A stretch of DNA of 16,512 nt from Lachnospiraceae bacterium (GTDB lineage Bacteria; Bacillota; Clostridia; Lachnospirales; Lachnospiraceae), in NCBI GenBank assembly GCA_009774625.1, contig VSOB01000065.1, forward strand, positions 1 through 16,512, written 5' to 3'. This document shows positions 1 through 6,847 of this stretch, piece by piece. Under the pieces are notes generated by a model. The model saw nothing but the letters and a program-made list of their open reading frames with translations. It was not told the origin of the DNA and searched no databases. Every line of letters starts with the position of its first letter. Position 1 is the stretch's first letter. Both the position numbers and the translations under genes were made by a program.

Positions 1-46
1 CCTTGAGACGCTGTCTGGCAGCAGGGGCTTACAGCCAGCGTCCCGA

Positions 47-67
47 GCCACCCGTTTTACGGGTGGC
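47..67. repeat. Perfect 9-bp hairpin, possible end of a mobile element
   Basis: A 9-bp inverted repeat (GCCACCCGT / ACGGGTGGC) with a 3-nt loop stands in the non-coding left edge of the window. It has no T-tract, so it is a poor intrinsic terminator. Two forward reading frames are open from the window edge through it and stop at 83-85 and about 105, so the tail of a gene could enter from the left. Strong subterminal hairpins like this are typical of IS200/IS605-type elements, whose tnpB reads into the right end. I cannot confirm that from about 100 bases. The rest of 1-306 shows only a weak promoter. Confidence 0.35.
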
Positions 68-224
68 GGCGACTGGGATAAGTAATATGGAAGGAGTTTC
101 TATGTTATAAAAATATTGATTGGGCTGCGGCGATCTGGAAGTATGCTGCAGGCGGCAATTCCTGCCCGCAAGATTCTTTCCTGCTATATGGCGTATCTTA
201 TTATCAAATAAAGGAATGGCAATC

Positions 225-253
225 TTTTTATGTTTATGGTATGCTGGTACAAT
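225..253 (+). promoter_or_regulatory. Weak candidate promoter for the thioesterase gene
   Basis: A TACAAT -10 box at 248-253 has an upstream TG in extended -10 position (TGGTACAAT). The -35 box 17 nt upstream is poor (TTTTTA, 225-230). It lies about 54 bases before the GTG start at 307, a sensible leader length. Matched by eye only. Confidence 0.35.
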
Positions 254-306
254 CAGTAAAGGAAATCGGAAGAAGGATGAGATCGAAAAGAGCGGAGGCA
301 TAACAG

Positions 307-1017
307 GTGTATACATTTCAAAGCAGAGTGCGGTACAGCGAAACGGACAGCAGAGAGCTTTTGACACTCCCGGCGATAACAGACTATTTTCAGGACTGCG
401 GTACATTTCAGTCCGAAGAACTGGGGCTGGGCGTAAAGTATCTGCAGGAAAGCCATCTGGCATGGGTGCTGTCGTCCTGGCAGATCGTAGTGGAGGAGTA
501 TCCCAGGCTGTGCGATGAAATTTGTATCAGTACATTTCCCCACGGATTTAAGGGATTTTTCGGATACCGTAATTATACGATGGACAGGGCGGACGGTAAG
601 CGTATGGCGTATGCCAATGCCATATGGACGCTTCTGGATATGGAAACGAAAAAGCCTGTGCGGGCCACAGAGGAAATGGTCAGCAAATATGTGCTGTCGG
701 AAAAGCTGCCGATGGTATATGCCCCCAGAAAGATAGAGAGGGCAGTATCAGGAGAGTGGCGGGAGGGGTTTCCCGTGATGCGGTATCATCTGGACAGCAA
801 TCATCATGTCAACAATGCCTGGTACGTGAAAATGGCGGCCTGCTATGTACCGGAGGCAGAGGAAGTCTGTCAGATGCGGGCAGAATACAGAAAACAGGCT
901 CTTTTAGGAGATTTGATCCTGCCCAATGTGGCCGGATCAGACAATTGTTACATCATATCACTGTGCAATGAAAAAGAAGAGCCTTATGCAGTCATAGAGT
1001 TTACATGCAGGGCATAA
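307..1017 (+). CDS. Acyl-ACP thioesterase (FatA/FatB-like double hotdog)
   Basis: Cytoplasmic enzyme of the acyl-ACP thioesterase family, which releases free fatty acids from acyl carrier protein. It is 236 residues long, the usual length of the bacterial members, with two hotdog repeats. The first covers about residues 1-130 and starts with a YSETDSRELLTL segment. The second carries the conserved active-site stretch LDSNHHVNN at 162-170, with D163, N165 and H167 as the expected catalytic or structural residues. The start is GTG at 307, chosen because GGAGG at 294-298 sits 8 nt upstream and the protein aligns with the family from its first residues. It is 14 nt ahead of the S1-domain gene and probably cotranscribed with it. 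The chain-length preference cannot be read from the sequence. Confidence 0.9.
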   Translation: MYTFQSRVRYSETDSRELLTLPAITDYFQDCGTFQSEELGLGVKYLQESHLAWVLSSWQIVVEEYPRLCDEICISTFPHGFKGFFGYRNYTMDRADGKRMAYANAIWTLLDMETKKPVRATEEMVSKYVLSEKLPMVYAPRKIERAVSGEWREGFPVMRYHLDSNHHVNNAWYVKMAACYVPEAEEVCQMRAEYRKQALLGDLILPNVAGSDNCYIISLCNEKEEPYAVIEFTCRA

Positions 1018-1031
1018 AATAAGGAGAAAGC

Positions 1032-1877
1032 ATGATTCGATTGGGAGAAAAACAGACACTTACCATAGTGAAAAGAGTGGAATTTGGCGTATATCTGGCA
1101 GAAAGTACGCAAAGTGCGGAGCAGGAAAGGGTGCTGCTGCCGGGGAAACAGGTGCCGGAAGGGGCAAAAACAGGAGACAAAATAGAAGTCTTTCTATATA
1201 AAGATTCCAAAGACCGGCTGATTGCCACCACACGTATGCCGATGCTGACATTGCATCAGGTGGGAGAACTGAAAGTGGTGCAGGTGGGGACTGTAGGTGC
1301 CTTTCTGGACTGGGGACTGGAAAAGGATCTGCTGCTGCCGTTCCGGGAACAGACGGCAAAGGTACAGGAAGGACAGACGTGTCTGGTGGCTCTGTACATC
1401 GATAAGAGCAGCCGGTTATGTGCCACCATGAATGTGTATGCTTATCTGGATGCGCACAGCCCTTATCAGAAGGATGACCGGGTGGAGGGTACCGTATATG
1501 AGATCAGCAGAGAGTTCGGGGCCTTTGTGGCGGTGGACAATCGATATTCTGCACTGATTCCCCAAAAGGAGCTGTATGGGGAAGTCCGGATCGGAGAACG
1601 GATCAGGGCAAGGATCACAGAAGTAAAAGAGGACGGCAGGCTGAATCTGAGCATCCGGGAAAAAGCATATCTGCAGATCGGCACCGACGCGGAACGGGTG
1701 ATGGAGGCCATTGAGCGTTTTGGGGGCGCACTACCCTTCAATGACAAGGCGAGTCCGGAGATCATACGCAGAGAGATGCAGATGAGTAAAAATGAATTTA
1801 AACGTGCGGTAGGGCATTTGCTGAAAACAGGAAAAATCAACATCACGGAAAAAAGCATTGTAAAATCACAAATATGA
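1032..1877 (+). CDS. cvfB: S1 RNA-binding protein of the CvfB/YitL family
   Basis: A 281-residue cytoplasmic RNA-binding protein matching the architecture of Staphylococcus CvfB: three S1-like OB folds followed by a winged-helix domain. The third S1 domain is clearest (about residues 148-212, beginning DRVEGTVYEISREFGAFVAV and ending DGRLNLSIRE). The C-terminal winged helix is about 218-275. In staphylococci CvfB affects virulence gene expression by binding RNA; the role here is unknown, and the protein is common in non-pathogens. An AAGGAG box a few bases before the ATG supports the start. It follows the thioesterase gene closely and is probably in the same transcript. No clear terminator was seen after it; a new promoter begins at 1916. 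Confidence 0.88.
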   Translation: MIRLGEKQTLTIVKRVEFGVYLAESTQSAEQERVLLPGKQVPEGAKTGDKIEVFLYKDSKDRLIATTRMPMLTLHQVGELKVVQVGTVGAFLDWGLEKDLLLPFREQTAKVQEGQTCLVALYIDKSSRLCATMNVYAYLDAHSPYQKDDRVEGTVYEISREFGAFVAVDNRYSALIPQKELYGEVRIGERIRARITEVKEDGRLNLSIREKAYLQIGTDAERVMEAIERFGGALPFNDKASPEIIRREMQMSKNEFKRAVGHLLKTGKINITEKSIVKSQI

Positions 1878-1915
1878 AAAAAAACTGATGCATTTCTAAA
1901 AAAACAATAATAGGC

Positions 1916-1943
1916 TTGCATTTTTCGGAATTTTATGTATAAT
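1916..1943 (+). promoter_or_regulatory. Sigma-A-type promoter
   Basis: TTGCAT (1916-1921), a 16-nt spacer and a perfect TATAAT (1938-1943). It lies 29 bases ahead of the ATG at 1973 and should drive the small conserved gene, the CPBP protease and the WecG/TagA-like gene. Confidence 0.75.
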
Positions 1944-1972
1944 CTGGAATATAGAGAAAGGAGAGGAGAATT

Positions 1973-2206
1973 ATGAAAGTACAGAATATCAAAGACATTG
2001 ATAAGTTCTTTAAAGTAATTGATTCCTGTATCGGTAAAGTAGAGCTGGTAACAGGAGAAGGAGACAGACTGAATCTGAAATCCAAATTGTCTCAGTATGT
2101 TTCTATGGCCAATATCTTTTCTGACGGAACGATTTCCGAGCTGGAGATCCTTGCTTACGAACCGGAAGATATCACTAAATTAGTTAACTTTATGATGGAA
2201 AGCTAG
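1973..2206 (+). CDS. Conserved small protein of unknown function (77 residues)
   Basis: A 77-residue soluble, acidic protein without signal peptide or membrane segment. I do not recognise a characterised family, though similar short proteins seem common in Lachnospiraceae and are sometimes given an unsupported 'PolyA polymerase' label. It has an alternating beta/alpha look: an N-terminal helix DIDKFFKVIDSC, strands around KVELVTGEGDRLNL, and a second half ending ILAYEPEDITKLVNFM, compatible with a small alpha/beta fold. A good promoter (1916-1943) and a purine-rich AGGAGAGGAGAA ribosome binding site stand directly in front, so expression may be high. The CPBP protease gene starts 9 nt after its stop, so the two are very probably cotranscribed. 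Confidence 0.8.
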   Translation: MKVQNIKDIDKFFKVIDSCIGKVELVTGEGDRLNLKSKLSQYVSMANIFSDGTISELEILAYEPEDITKLVNFMMES

Positions 2207-2215
2207 GCGTAAGGA

Positions 2216-3145
2216 ATGAACAGCAAAAAAGTAAATTGGTTCTTTTTAACAACCATTCTACTGCATTTTCTTATTGTAGTATTAATGGTTGTTTTTCGTT
2301 ATGTATTTACATTGGGCATCATTGCCAATTTTATTGTCAGCAGTATGATGATTCTTGTGCCCGCCCTTTTATTTCTTGCTTTTTCCGGCGAGAGTTTTAC
2401 AGAGGCGATCGGATTTCACAAAATCAAGTGGTCTACTGTTGGCATGATTGTGCTGTTTACTTTTTTGACAATGCCCCTTACCACAGTCATCAATACATTT
2501 TCCATGTTCTTTGTGGAGAATGCAGTGATGGAAATCAGTGGGCAGATATTGGAAATCCCTTTTCTGCTTGCTTTTTTCTTTATGGCTGTCAGTGCTCCGA
2601 TATGTGAGGAAGTGGTTTATCGGGGAATTGCCTACAGAGGATACCGAAATTCGGGAACGATTCTGCAGGCGACAGTCTGCTCTGCAATGATTTTTGCAAT
2701 AGGGCATATGAATTTCAATCAGGCGGCCTACGCGTTTGTAATCGGTATGATACTGGTGCTGCTGGTAGAGGCGACAGGCAGTATCTGGGCGTCTGTTATT
2801 TATCATGTGATATTTAACGGATACAGTGTCTGTATTATGTATCTGTCCAGAGAAATGCTTCTGAGTGAGGAAGCAGCCGGGCTGCCGGAGGGCTGGACAG
2901 ATATGGATTCTCTGCTGTATGGCCTGGGAATGTCACTGATTATGGCTGCGGTCATGACTTCGATTGCGGTCTGTGTACTGGTATGGATTGCCAGAAATGA
3001 GGGGCGCACAGAACGTCTGTTACGAATCTGGACAACCCGTCGTGAAAAAAAAGGAAAAATAATTACAATACCTCTTGTGGTGGCAATTGTTCTGAGTATT
3101 GCCTATATGGTGGCGGATGTGATTTTATATAAAATAATGGTATGA
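2216..3145 (+). CDS. CPBP family intramembrane metalloprotease
   Basis: A polytopic membrane protein of 309 residues in the CPBP (CAAX protease and bacteriocin-processing, Abi) family. The motifs are present in order: EExxxR at 131-136 (EEVVYR), FxxxH at 160-164 (FAIGH) and HxxxN at 197-201 (HVIFN). These are the glutamate, histidine and asparagine residues expected of the active site. Hydrophobic segments surround them, at about 8-28, 35-57, 72-92, 114-130, 150-165, 170-186, 230-257 and 286-308. Bacterial members process prenylated or bacteriocin-like peptides or give immunity to bacteriocins; the substrate here is unknown. The next gene starts inside its stop codon (ATGA, 3142-3145), indicating translational coupling. 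Confidence 0.88.
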   Translation: MNSKKVNWFFLTTILLHFLIVVLMVVFRYVFTLGIIANFIVSSMMILVPALLFLAFSGESFTEAIGFHKIKWSTVGMIVLFTFLTMPLTTVINTFSMFFVENAVMEISGQILEIPFLLAFFFMAVSAPICEEVVYRGIAYRGYRNSGTILQATVCSAMIFAIGHMNFNQAAYAFVIGMILVLLVEATGSIWASVIYHVIFNGYSVCIMYLSREMLLSEEAAGLPEGWTDMDSLLYGLGMSLIMAAVMTSIAVCVLVWIARNEGRTERLLRIWTTRREKKGKIITIPLVVAIVLSIAYMVADVILYKIMV

Positions 3146-3825
3146 GAGAAATCAATCTATTGGGACTGAACCTGCAGGATTATACATTGCGGGAAAAGAT
3201 GCGTATGATAGACTCCTATCTGGGGCATGGAGCGTTGGGGACAGTGGGGTTTGTGTCCACGAAAACGCTGATGCAGGCAGGAGAGGATGCAGCGCAGAAA
3301 GAATGGCTGGAGTCCACGGATGTGGTGGAGTACTGCGATGCGGATATCCTCCGAGCTGCGGGGATCACTGCCAGAAGCCGGCTGAAGGAAATCGAAAACA
3401 ACAGTTTTCTGAATGAACTGATGCGGCGGATTGCGCGGGAGAGACGGACCGTTTACCTGATTGCCGATACCCAGGAGTCCATGCAGATACTGGAATCCGA
3501 TCTGGAGGATGGTCAGGTACAGATTGCAGGAAAGTATATTCTGCAGGAAGAGGGTGTGGATGTAAAAGCGGATGCGGTGATCAACGATATCAATGACAAA
3601 GTGCCGAATGTGGTTCTGACATTGTCAGCCTATCCTTTGCAGTCGGCATTTGTTTTCCACAACAAAAGCAGAATCAACGCCGATCTGTGGGTGGGGCTTC
3701 CCAAAGACAGGCCGGTATCCGGAGAGGGAGGCAAAAAGCAGCATCTGTTTGTCAGAAAGCTGCAGAGAAAGCTGTTTCAAAGAAAAGTGCATCAATATGA
3801 GAATCAGGAAAAGACGGAAAATTAG
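3142..3825 (+). CDS. WecG/TagA/CpsF-like (GT26) protein, degenerate
   Basis: A 227-residue protein that follows the layout of the GT26 glycosyltransferases WecG/TagA/CpsF, which add N-acetylmannosamine-type sugars to lipid-linked intermediates. The N-terminal segment VGFVSTKTLMQAGED matches the family's nucleotide-side strand, VEYCDADIL (62-70) the usual DG motif, ERRTVYLIADTQESMQ the central strand, and PNVVLTLSAYPLQSAFVFHN the usual 'P.QE' region. Two hallmarks are altered: the conserved Asp-Gly reads Asp-Ala (67-68), and the Pro-Lys-Gln-Glu signature reads PLQS. The usual glycine-rich loop after the central strand is also missing. The frame is intact, so this looks like a divergent or non-catalytic paralogue and not a pseudogene. 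It overlaps the CPBP gene by 4 nt, and its TAG stop lies in the loop of the following terminator. Confidence 0.65.
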   Translation: MREINLLGLNLQDYTLREKMRMIDSYLGHGALGTVGFVSTKTLMQAGEDAAQKEWLESTDVVEYCDADILRAAGITARSRLKEIENNSFLNELMRRIARERRTVYLIADTQESMQILESDLEDGQVQIAGKYILQEEGVDVKADAVINDINDKVPNVVLTLSAYPLQSAFVFHNKSRINADLWVGLPKDRPVSGEGGKKQHLFVRKLQRKLFQRKVHQYENQEKTEN

Positions 3826-3839
3826 AGTTCCGTCTTTTT
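3811..3839 (+). terminator. Intrinsic terminator containing the upstream stop codon
   Basis: A 9-bp stem, AAGACGGAA (3811-3819) with TTCCGTCTT (3828-3836), is followed by T's to 3839. The TAG stop of the GT26-like gene (3823-3825) lies in the 8-nt loop, so the hairpin begins within the coding sequence. Confidence 0.85.
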
Positions 3840-4014
3840 GTACATTTTCTGTTGTGCAGGTTGCCGAATGAGAATGGAGGGAAAATCTGGAGAAAACGTA
3901 AAAAATGCATAAAAAATAGAAGATTCCCTGTAGATTTATTTGTAGATATATATTAAAATGAAACAGAGATCAAGAGAATCTGAAAAAAATTTCCGGATGG
4001 CTGCAGATGGCAGG

Positions 4015-4031
4015 TTATGCAGAATGCATAA
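4015..4031. promoter_or_regulatory. 17-bp palindrome, candidate operator of the PucR-like gene
   Basis: TTATGCA-GAA-TGCATAA is a perfect 7-bp inverted repeat with a 3-nt centre, located 66 bases ahead of the ATG at 4098. This symmetry suits a dimeric regulator, possibly the gene's own product. No good promoter could be assigned. An AT-rich stretch at 3940-3959 with TAAAAT, and a repeated TGTAGAT at 3929 and 3941, are the only other signals in the 272-base gap. Confidence 0.4.
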
Positions 4032-4097
4032 TTTATGGCAATGGAAAGTGGGAAAGTGGACTGTCTATTGTGTTCCGGGAAGAGAAGGAGTGGGGAA

Positions 4098-5186
4098 ATG
4101 ATATCGAATCAAATTTTACAAAATACGATCGAAGGGTTGAAAGCGATATCCCGTGTGGAGTTCAGTGTCATTGATACGGACGGCAAGACGGCAGCTTCCA
4201 CATCGGACAATATGAGTGAATTTGAGAAGTCGGCGCTGGAATTTGCAGGTTCTCCGGCAGACAGCCAGGAAATCCAGGGCTGTCAGTTTTTTAAGATATA
4301 TGACGAGCAGCAGCTTGAATATATACTGGTGGCCGGCGGCGCAGGGGAAGATCTGTACATGGTAGGCAAGATGGTGGCTTTTCAGATCCAGAACCTTCTG
4401 ACAGCCTACAAGGAGCGTTTTGACAAGGATAACTTTATCAAAAATCTGCTTCTGGACAATCTGCTGCTGGTGGATATTTACAGCCGTTCCAAAAAACTGC
4501 ATATTCCCACGGATGTAAAAAGAGTGGTGATTGTGGTGGAAGCGGAAAACGGAAAGGACAGCAATGCGCTGGAAATCATCCGGAATCTGAAGGAAAACGC
4601 AGGAAAAGACTTTGTGACCGCGGTGGACGAGAACAATGTGATCGTGGTAAAAGAGATTGCCGATGGAGACGGCAATCCGGAAATTGACAAAAAGGCAGTG
4701 GAGATTGTAAACTGTTTGGAAAAAGAAGGTATTGGAAATGTACATATTGCCTATGGTACAATCATAGGGGAGATCAAGGAAGTCAGCCGGTCTTACAAGG
4801 AAGCCAAAATGGCGCTGGATGTGGGGAAGATTTTTTTCAGTGAAAAAAATATTATTGCATACAGCGAGCTGGGTATCGGCCGTCTGATCTATCAGCTTCC
4901 GATACCGCTCTGCAAAATGTTCATCAAGGAGATATTTGACGGCAGGAATCCGGATGAGTTTGATGAAGAGACATTGACCACCATCAATAAGTTTTTTGAG
5001 AACAGTCTCAATGTGTCCGAAACCTCCAGACAGCTTTTTATCCACAGAAATACACTGGTATACCGCCTGGACAAGCTGCAGAAGAGCACAGGGCTGGACT
5101 TGCGGATTTTTGAGGATGCGATTACGTTCAAAATTGCACTGATGGTAGTCAAATACATGAAGTACATGGAAACTTTTGATTTTTAA
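4098..5186 (+). CDS. PucR/CdaR-type transcriptional regulator
   Basis: A 362-residue cytoplasmic DNA-binding regulator. The C-terminal 65 residues form the PucR-type helix-turn-helix: ENSLNVSETSRQLFIHRNTL followed by YRLDKLQKSTGLDL, the typical spaced helices of the CdaR/PucR family. The middle part (about 120-260) fits the GGDEF-like domain of that family, and the N-terminus (about 1-110) is a variable sensor region. The frame is open from an ATG at 4035, but I chose 4098 because AAGGAG at 4085-4090 lies 7 nt before it and the 21 extra residues are not family-like. Known relatives control sugar diacid, purine or amino acid genes. Here the gene is 27 nt ahead of ftsE, so its job may instead be tied to cell envelope genes. 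That is inference. Confidence 0.85.
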   Translation: MISNQILQNTIEGLKAISRVEFSVIDTDGKTAASTSDNMSEFEKSALEFAGSPADSQEIQGCQFFKIYDEQQLEYILVAGGAGEDLYMVGKMVAFQIQNLLTAYKERFDKDNFIKNLLLDNLLLVDIYSRSKKLHIPTDVKRVVIVVEAENGKDSNALEIIRNLKENAGKDFVTAVDENNVIVVKEIADGDGNPEIDKKAVEIVNCLEKEGIGNVHIAYGTIIGEIKEVSRSYKEAKMALDVGKIFFSEKNIIAYSELGIGRLIYQLPIPLCKMFIKEIFDGRNPDEFDEETLTTINKFFENSLNVSETSRQLFIHRNTLVYRLDKLQKSTGLDLRIFEDAITFKIALMVVKYMKYMETFDF

Positions 5187-5213
5187 GAGTACGCACATAC
5201 AGGAGAGAAAAAG

Positions 5214-5948
5214 TTGGCAGGTAAGAAACGTGTAAGAAGAGGGTCTTCCGAATCAAGAGATATTATCGTACTGGATAATGTAAGCAAATCCTATTCCACA
5301 GGAGCGCCGGCATTGAATGGCGTCAGTATACGGATCCGGAAGGGTGAGTTTGTGTTTGTGGTGGGGGACAGCGGTTCCGGCAAGTCCACACTGATTAAGC
5401 TGTTGCTCCGGGAACTGACGCCCACATCCGGCGGAGTATGGGTAAACGGAGAGGATGTGGTGCGTCTGAAACACCGCAAGATCCCCAAATTCAGACGTAA
5501 TCTGGGAATTGTATTCCAGGATTTCCGTCTTTTGAAGGATCGCAATGTATATGAAAATGTAGCATTTGCACAGCGTATCATACAGGTGCCCACCAGGGAG
5601 ATCCGGAAAAATGTACCGGCGATCCTCTCTATTGTGGGACTGGCCGGAAAATATAAGGCGAAGCCCAAACAGCTTTCCGGCGGCGAGCAGCAGCGGGTGG
5701 CTCTGGCAAGGGCGCTGATCAATAAGCCGTCTATCCTGCTGGCAGACGAGCCGACAGGTAATCTGGACCCCAAAAATTCCTGGGAGATCATGAAACTTCT
5801 GGAGGAGATCAACCAGAATGGGACGACGGTCCTGGTGGTGACACACAACAGAGAGATTGTAAATGCCATGAAGAAAAGGGTCGTTACGATGAAAAAGGGT
5901 GTCATTGTAAGCGACGAAGAAAAAGGCGGTTATATCGATGAGGATTAG
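5214..5948 (+). CDS. ftsE: Cell division ABC transporter ATPase FtsE
   Basis: ATPase subunit of FtsEX, which couples ATP hydrolysis at the divisome to activation of peptidoglycan hydrolases. All ABC motifs are present: Walker A GDSGSGKST (51-59), Q-loop Q102, signature LSGGEQQR (154-161), Walker B ILLADE (174-179) and switch H211. Its 244 residues include a basic N-terminal extension of about 15 residues, slightly longer than usual. The start is TTG at 5214, supported by AGGAG at 5201-5205 with 8 nt spacing; no ATG lies near. The gene overlaps ftsX by 11 nt, the usual coupling of this pair. The partner gene, the M23 hydrolase downstream and the motif spacing leave little doubt. Confidence 0.95.
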   Translation: MAGKKRVRRGSSESRDIIVLDNVSKSYSTGAPALNGVSIRIRKGEFVFVVGDSGSGKSTLIKLLLRELTPTSGGVWVNGEDVVRLKHRKIPKFRRNLGIVFQDFRLLKDRNVYENVAFAQRIIQVPTREIRKNVPAILSIVGLAGKYKAKPKQLSGGEQQRVALARALINKPSILLADEPTGNLDPKNSWEIMKLLEEINQNGTTVLVVTHNREIVNAMKKRVVTMKKGVIVSDEEKGGYIDED

Positions 5949-6834
5949 TACACTTTTTTATACGATCAGACAGGGCTTTGTTAATATACTGCGGAACAAA
6001 TGGTTTTCCCTTGCATCCATTGCGACCATATCCGCCTGCCTGTTTTTATTCGGTTTGTTTTATGCCATTCTGACCAATTTTCAGCATGTGGTGCGGACTG
6101 CGGAAGAGGGCGTAAGCGTTACGGTATTTTTTGACGAGGGTATCAGCGACGAACAGATCCGGGAAATCGGTGATCTGATTTCCAAGCGGGTGGAAGTCAG
6201 GGAGGTAAAGTTCAAATCGGCAGAAGAAGTATGGGAAGAGTTCAGTGTGGAATATCTGGGCGAGTATGCGGATGGATTTACCGAAAACCCTCTGGAGGAT
6301 TCCGCCAATTATGAGATTTATCTCAGTGATGTTTCCATGCAGAGTGCGCTTGTCACCTATCTGGAGTCTGTGGACGGTGTGCGGCAGGTGAATCGTTCAG
6401 AGATCACAGCCAATGCACTGGGCGGTATCAATGTGTTGATCGGCTATGTTTCTCTGGGCATTATCGTGATCCTGCTGGCGGTTTCCATCTTTTTGATCAG
6501 CAATACGGTTACAATCGGGATTTCTGTCAGAAAAGAGGAAATCAACATCATGAAATACATCGGAGCAACCGATTTTTTTGTCCGGTCGCCTTTTGTGATA
6601 GAAGGGATTCTGATCGGACTGCTGGGTTCTGTGGTACCGCTGGTATCGGTCTATTATATCTACACAAATGTGATCGTCTATATCAATGAGCGGTTCCAGA
6701 TTTTGTCGGGGCTTTTGAATTTTCTGCCGGTGGAGGAAGTATTTTCCGTGCTGATGCCGGTATCTGTGGGAATCGGTGTGGGAATCGGATTTCTGGGCAG
6801 TATCGTAACGGTCAGAAAGCATCTGAAGGTATGA
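5938..6834 (+). CDS. ftsX: Cell division permease-like protein FtsX
   Basis: Membrane subunit of the FtsEX complex, 298 residues. It has the expected order: a cytoplasmic start, TM1 (about 21-44), an extracellular domain (about 45-165, with VSVTVFFDEGISDEQIREIG typical of the FtsX loop), then three more membrane segments (about 167-190, 218-240 and 264-290). The stretch NTVTIGISVRKEEINIMKYI after TM2 is the conserved FtsX motif that contacts FtsE. The extracellular loop is the part known to recruit coiled-coil hydrolases such as EnvC or PcsB; the next gene encodes such a protein. Start ATG at 5938 lies inside the end of ftsE. Confidence 0.95.
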   Translation: MRISTLFYTIRQGFVNILRNKWFSLASIATISACLFLFGLFYAILTNFQHVVRTAEEGVSVTVFFDEGISDEQIREIGDLISKRVEVREVKFKSAEEVWEEFSVEYLGEYADGFTENPLEDSANYEIYLSDVSMQSALVTYLESVDGVRQVNRSEITANALGGINVLIGYVSLGIIVILLAVSIFLISNTVTIGISVRKEEINIMKYIGATDFFVRSPFVIEGILIGLLGSVVPLVSVYYIYTNVIVYINERFQILSGLLNFLPVEEVFSVLMPVSVGIGVGIGFLGSIVTVRKHLKV

Positions 6835-6847
6835 TTGAGGGCAGGGC

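Noticed and set aside
1..110. A riboswitch (cobalamin, FMN, TPP, SAM or c-di-GMP type)
   Set aside because: I compared the hairpin region with the core motifs of these classes and none of their conserved segments is present.
29..463. A 144-codon minus-strand frame at the left edge
   Set aside because: No ribosome binding site or recognisable domain, and it runs opposite the start of the thioesterase gene.
120..518. A 132-codon plus-strand frame overlapping the thioesterase start
   Set aside because: It is out of frame with the clear thioesterase gene, and its product looks like a frame-shifted translation.
4116..5198. A 360-codon open frame on the minus strand
   Set aside because: It lies wholly opposite the well-supported PucR-type gene, has biased His/Cys-rich composition and no family resemblance; it is a shadow of the real gene.
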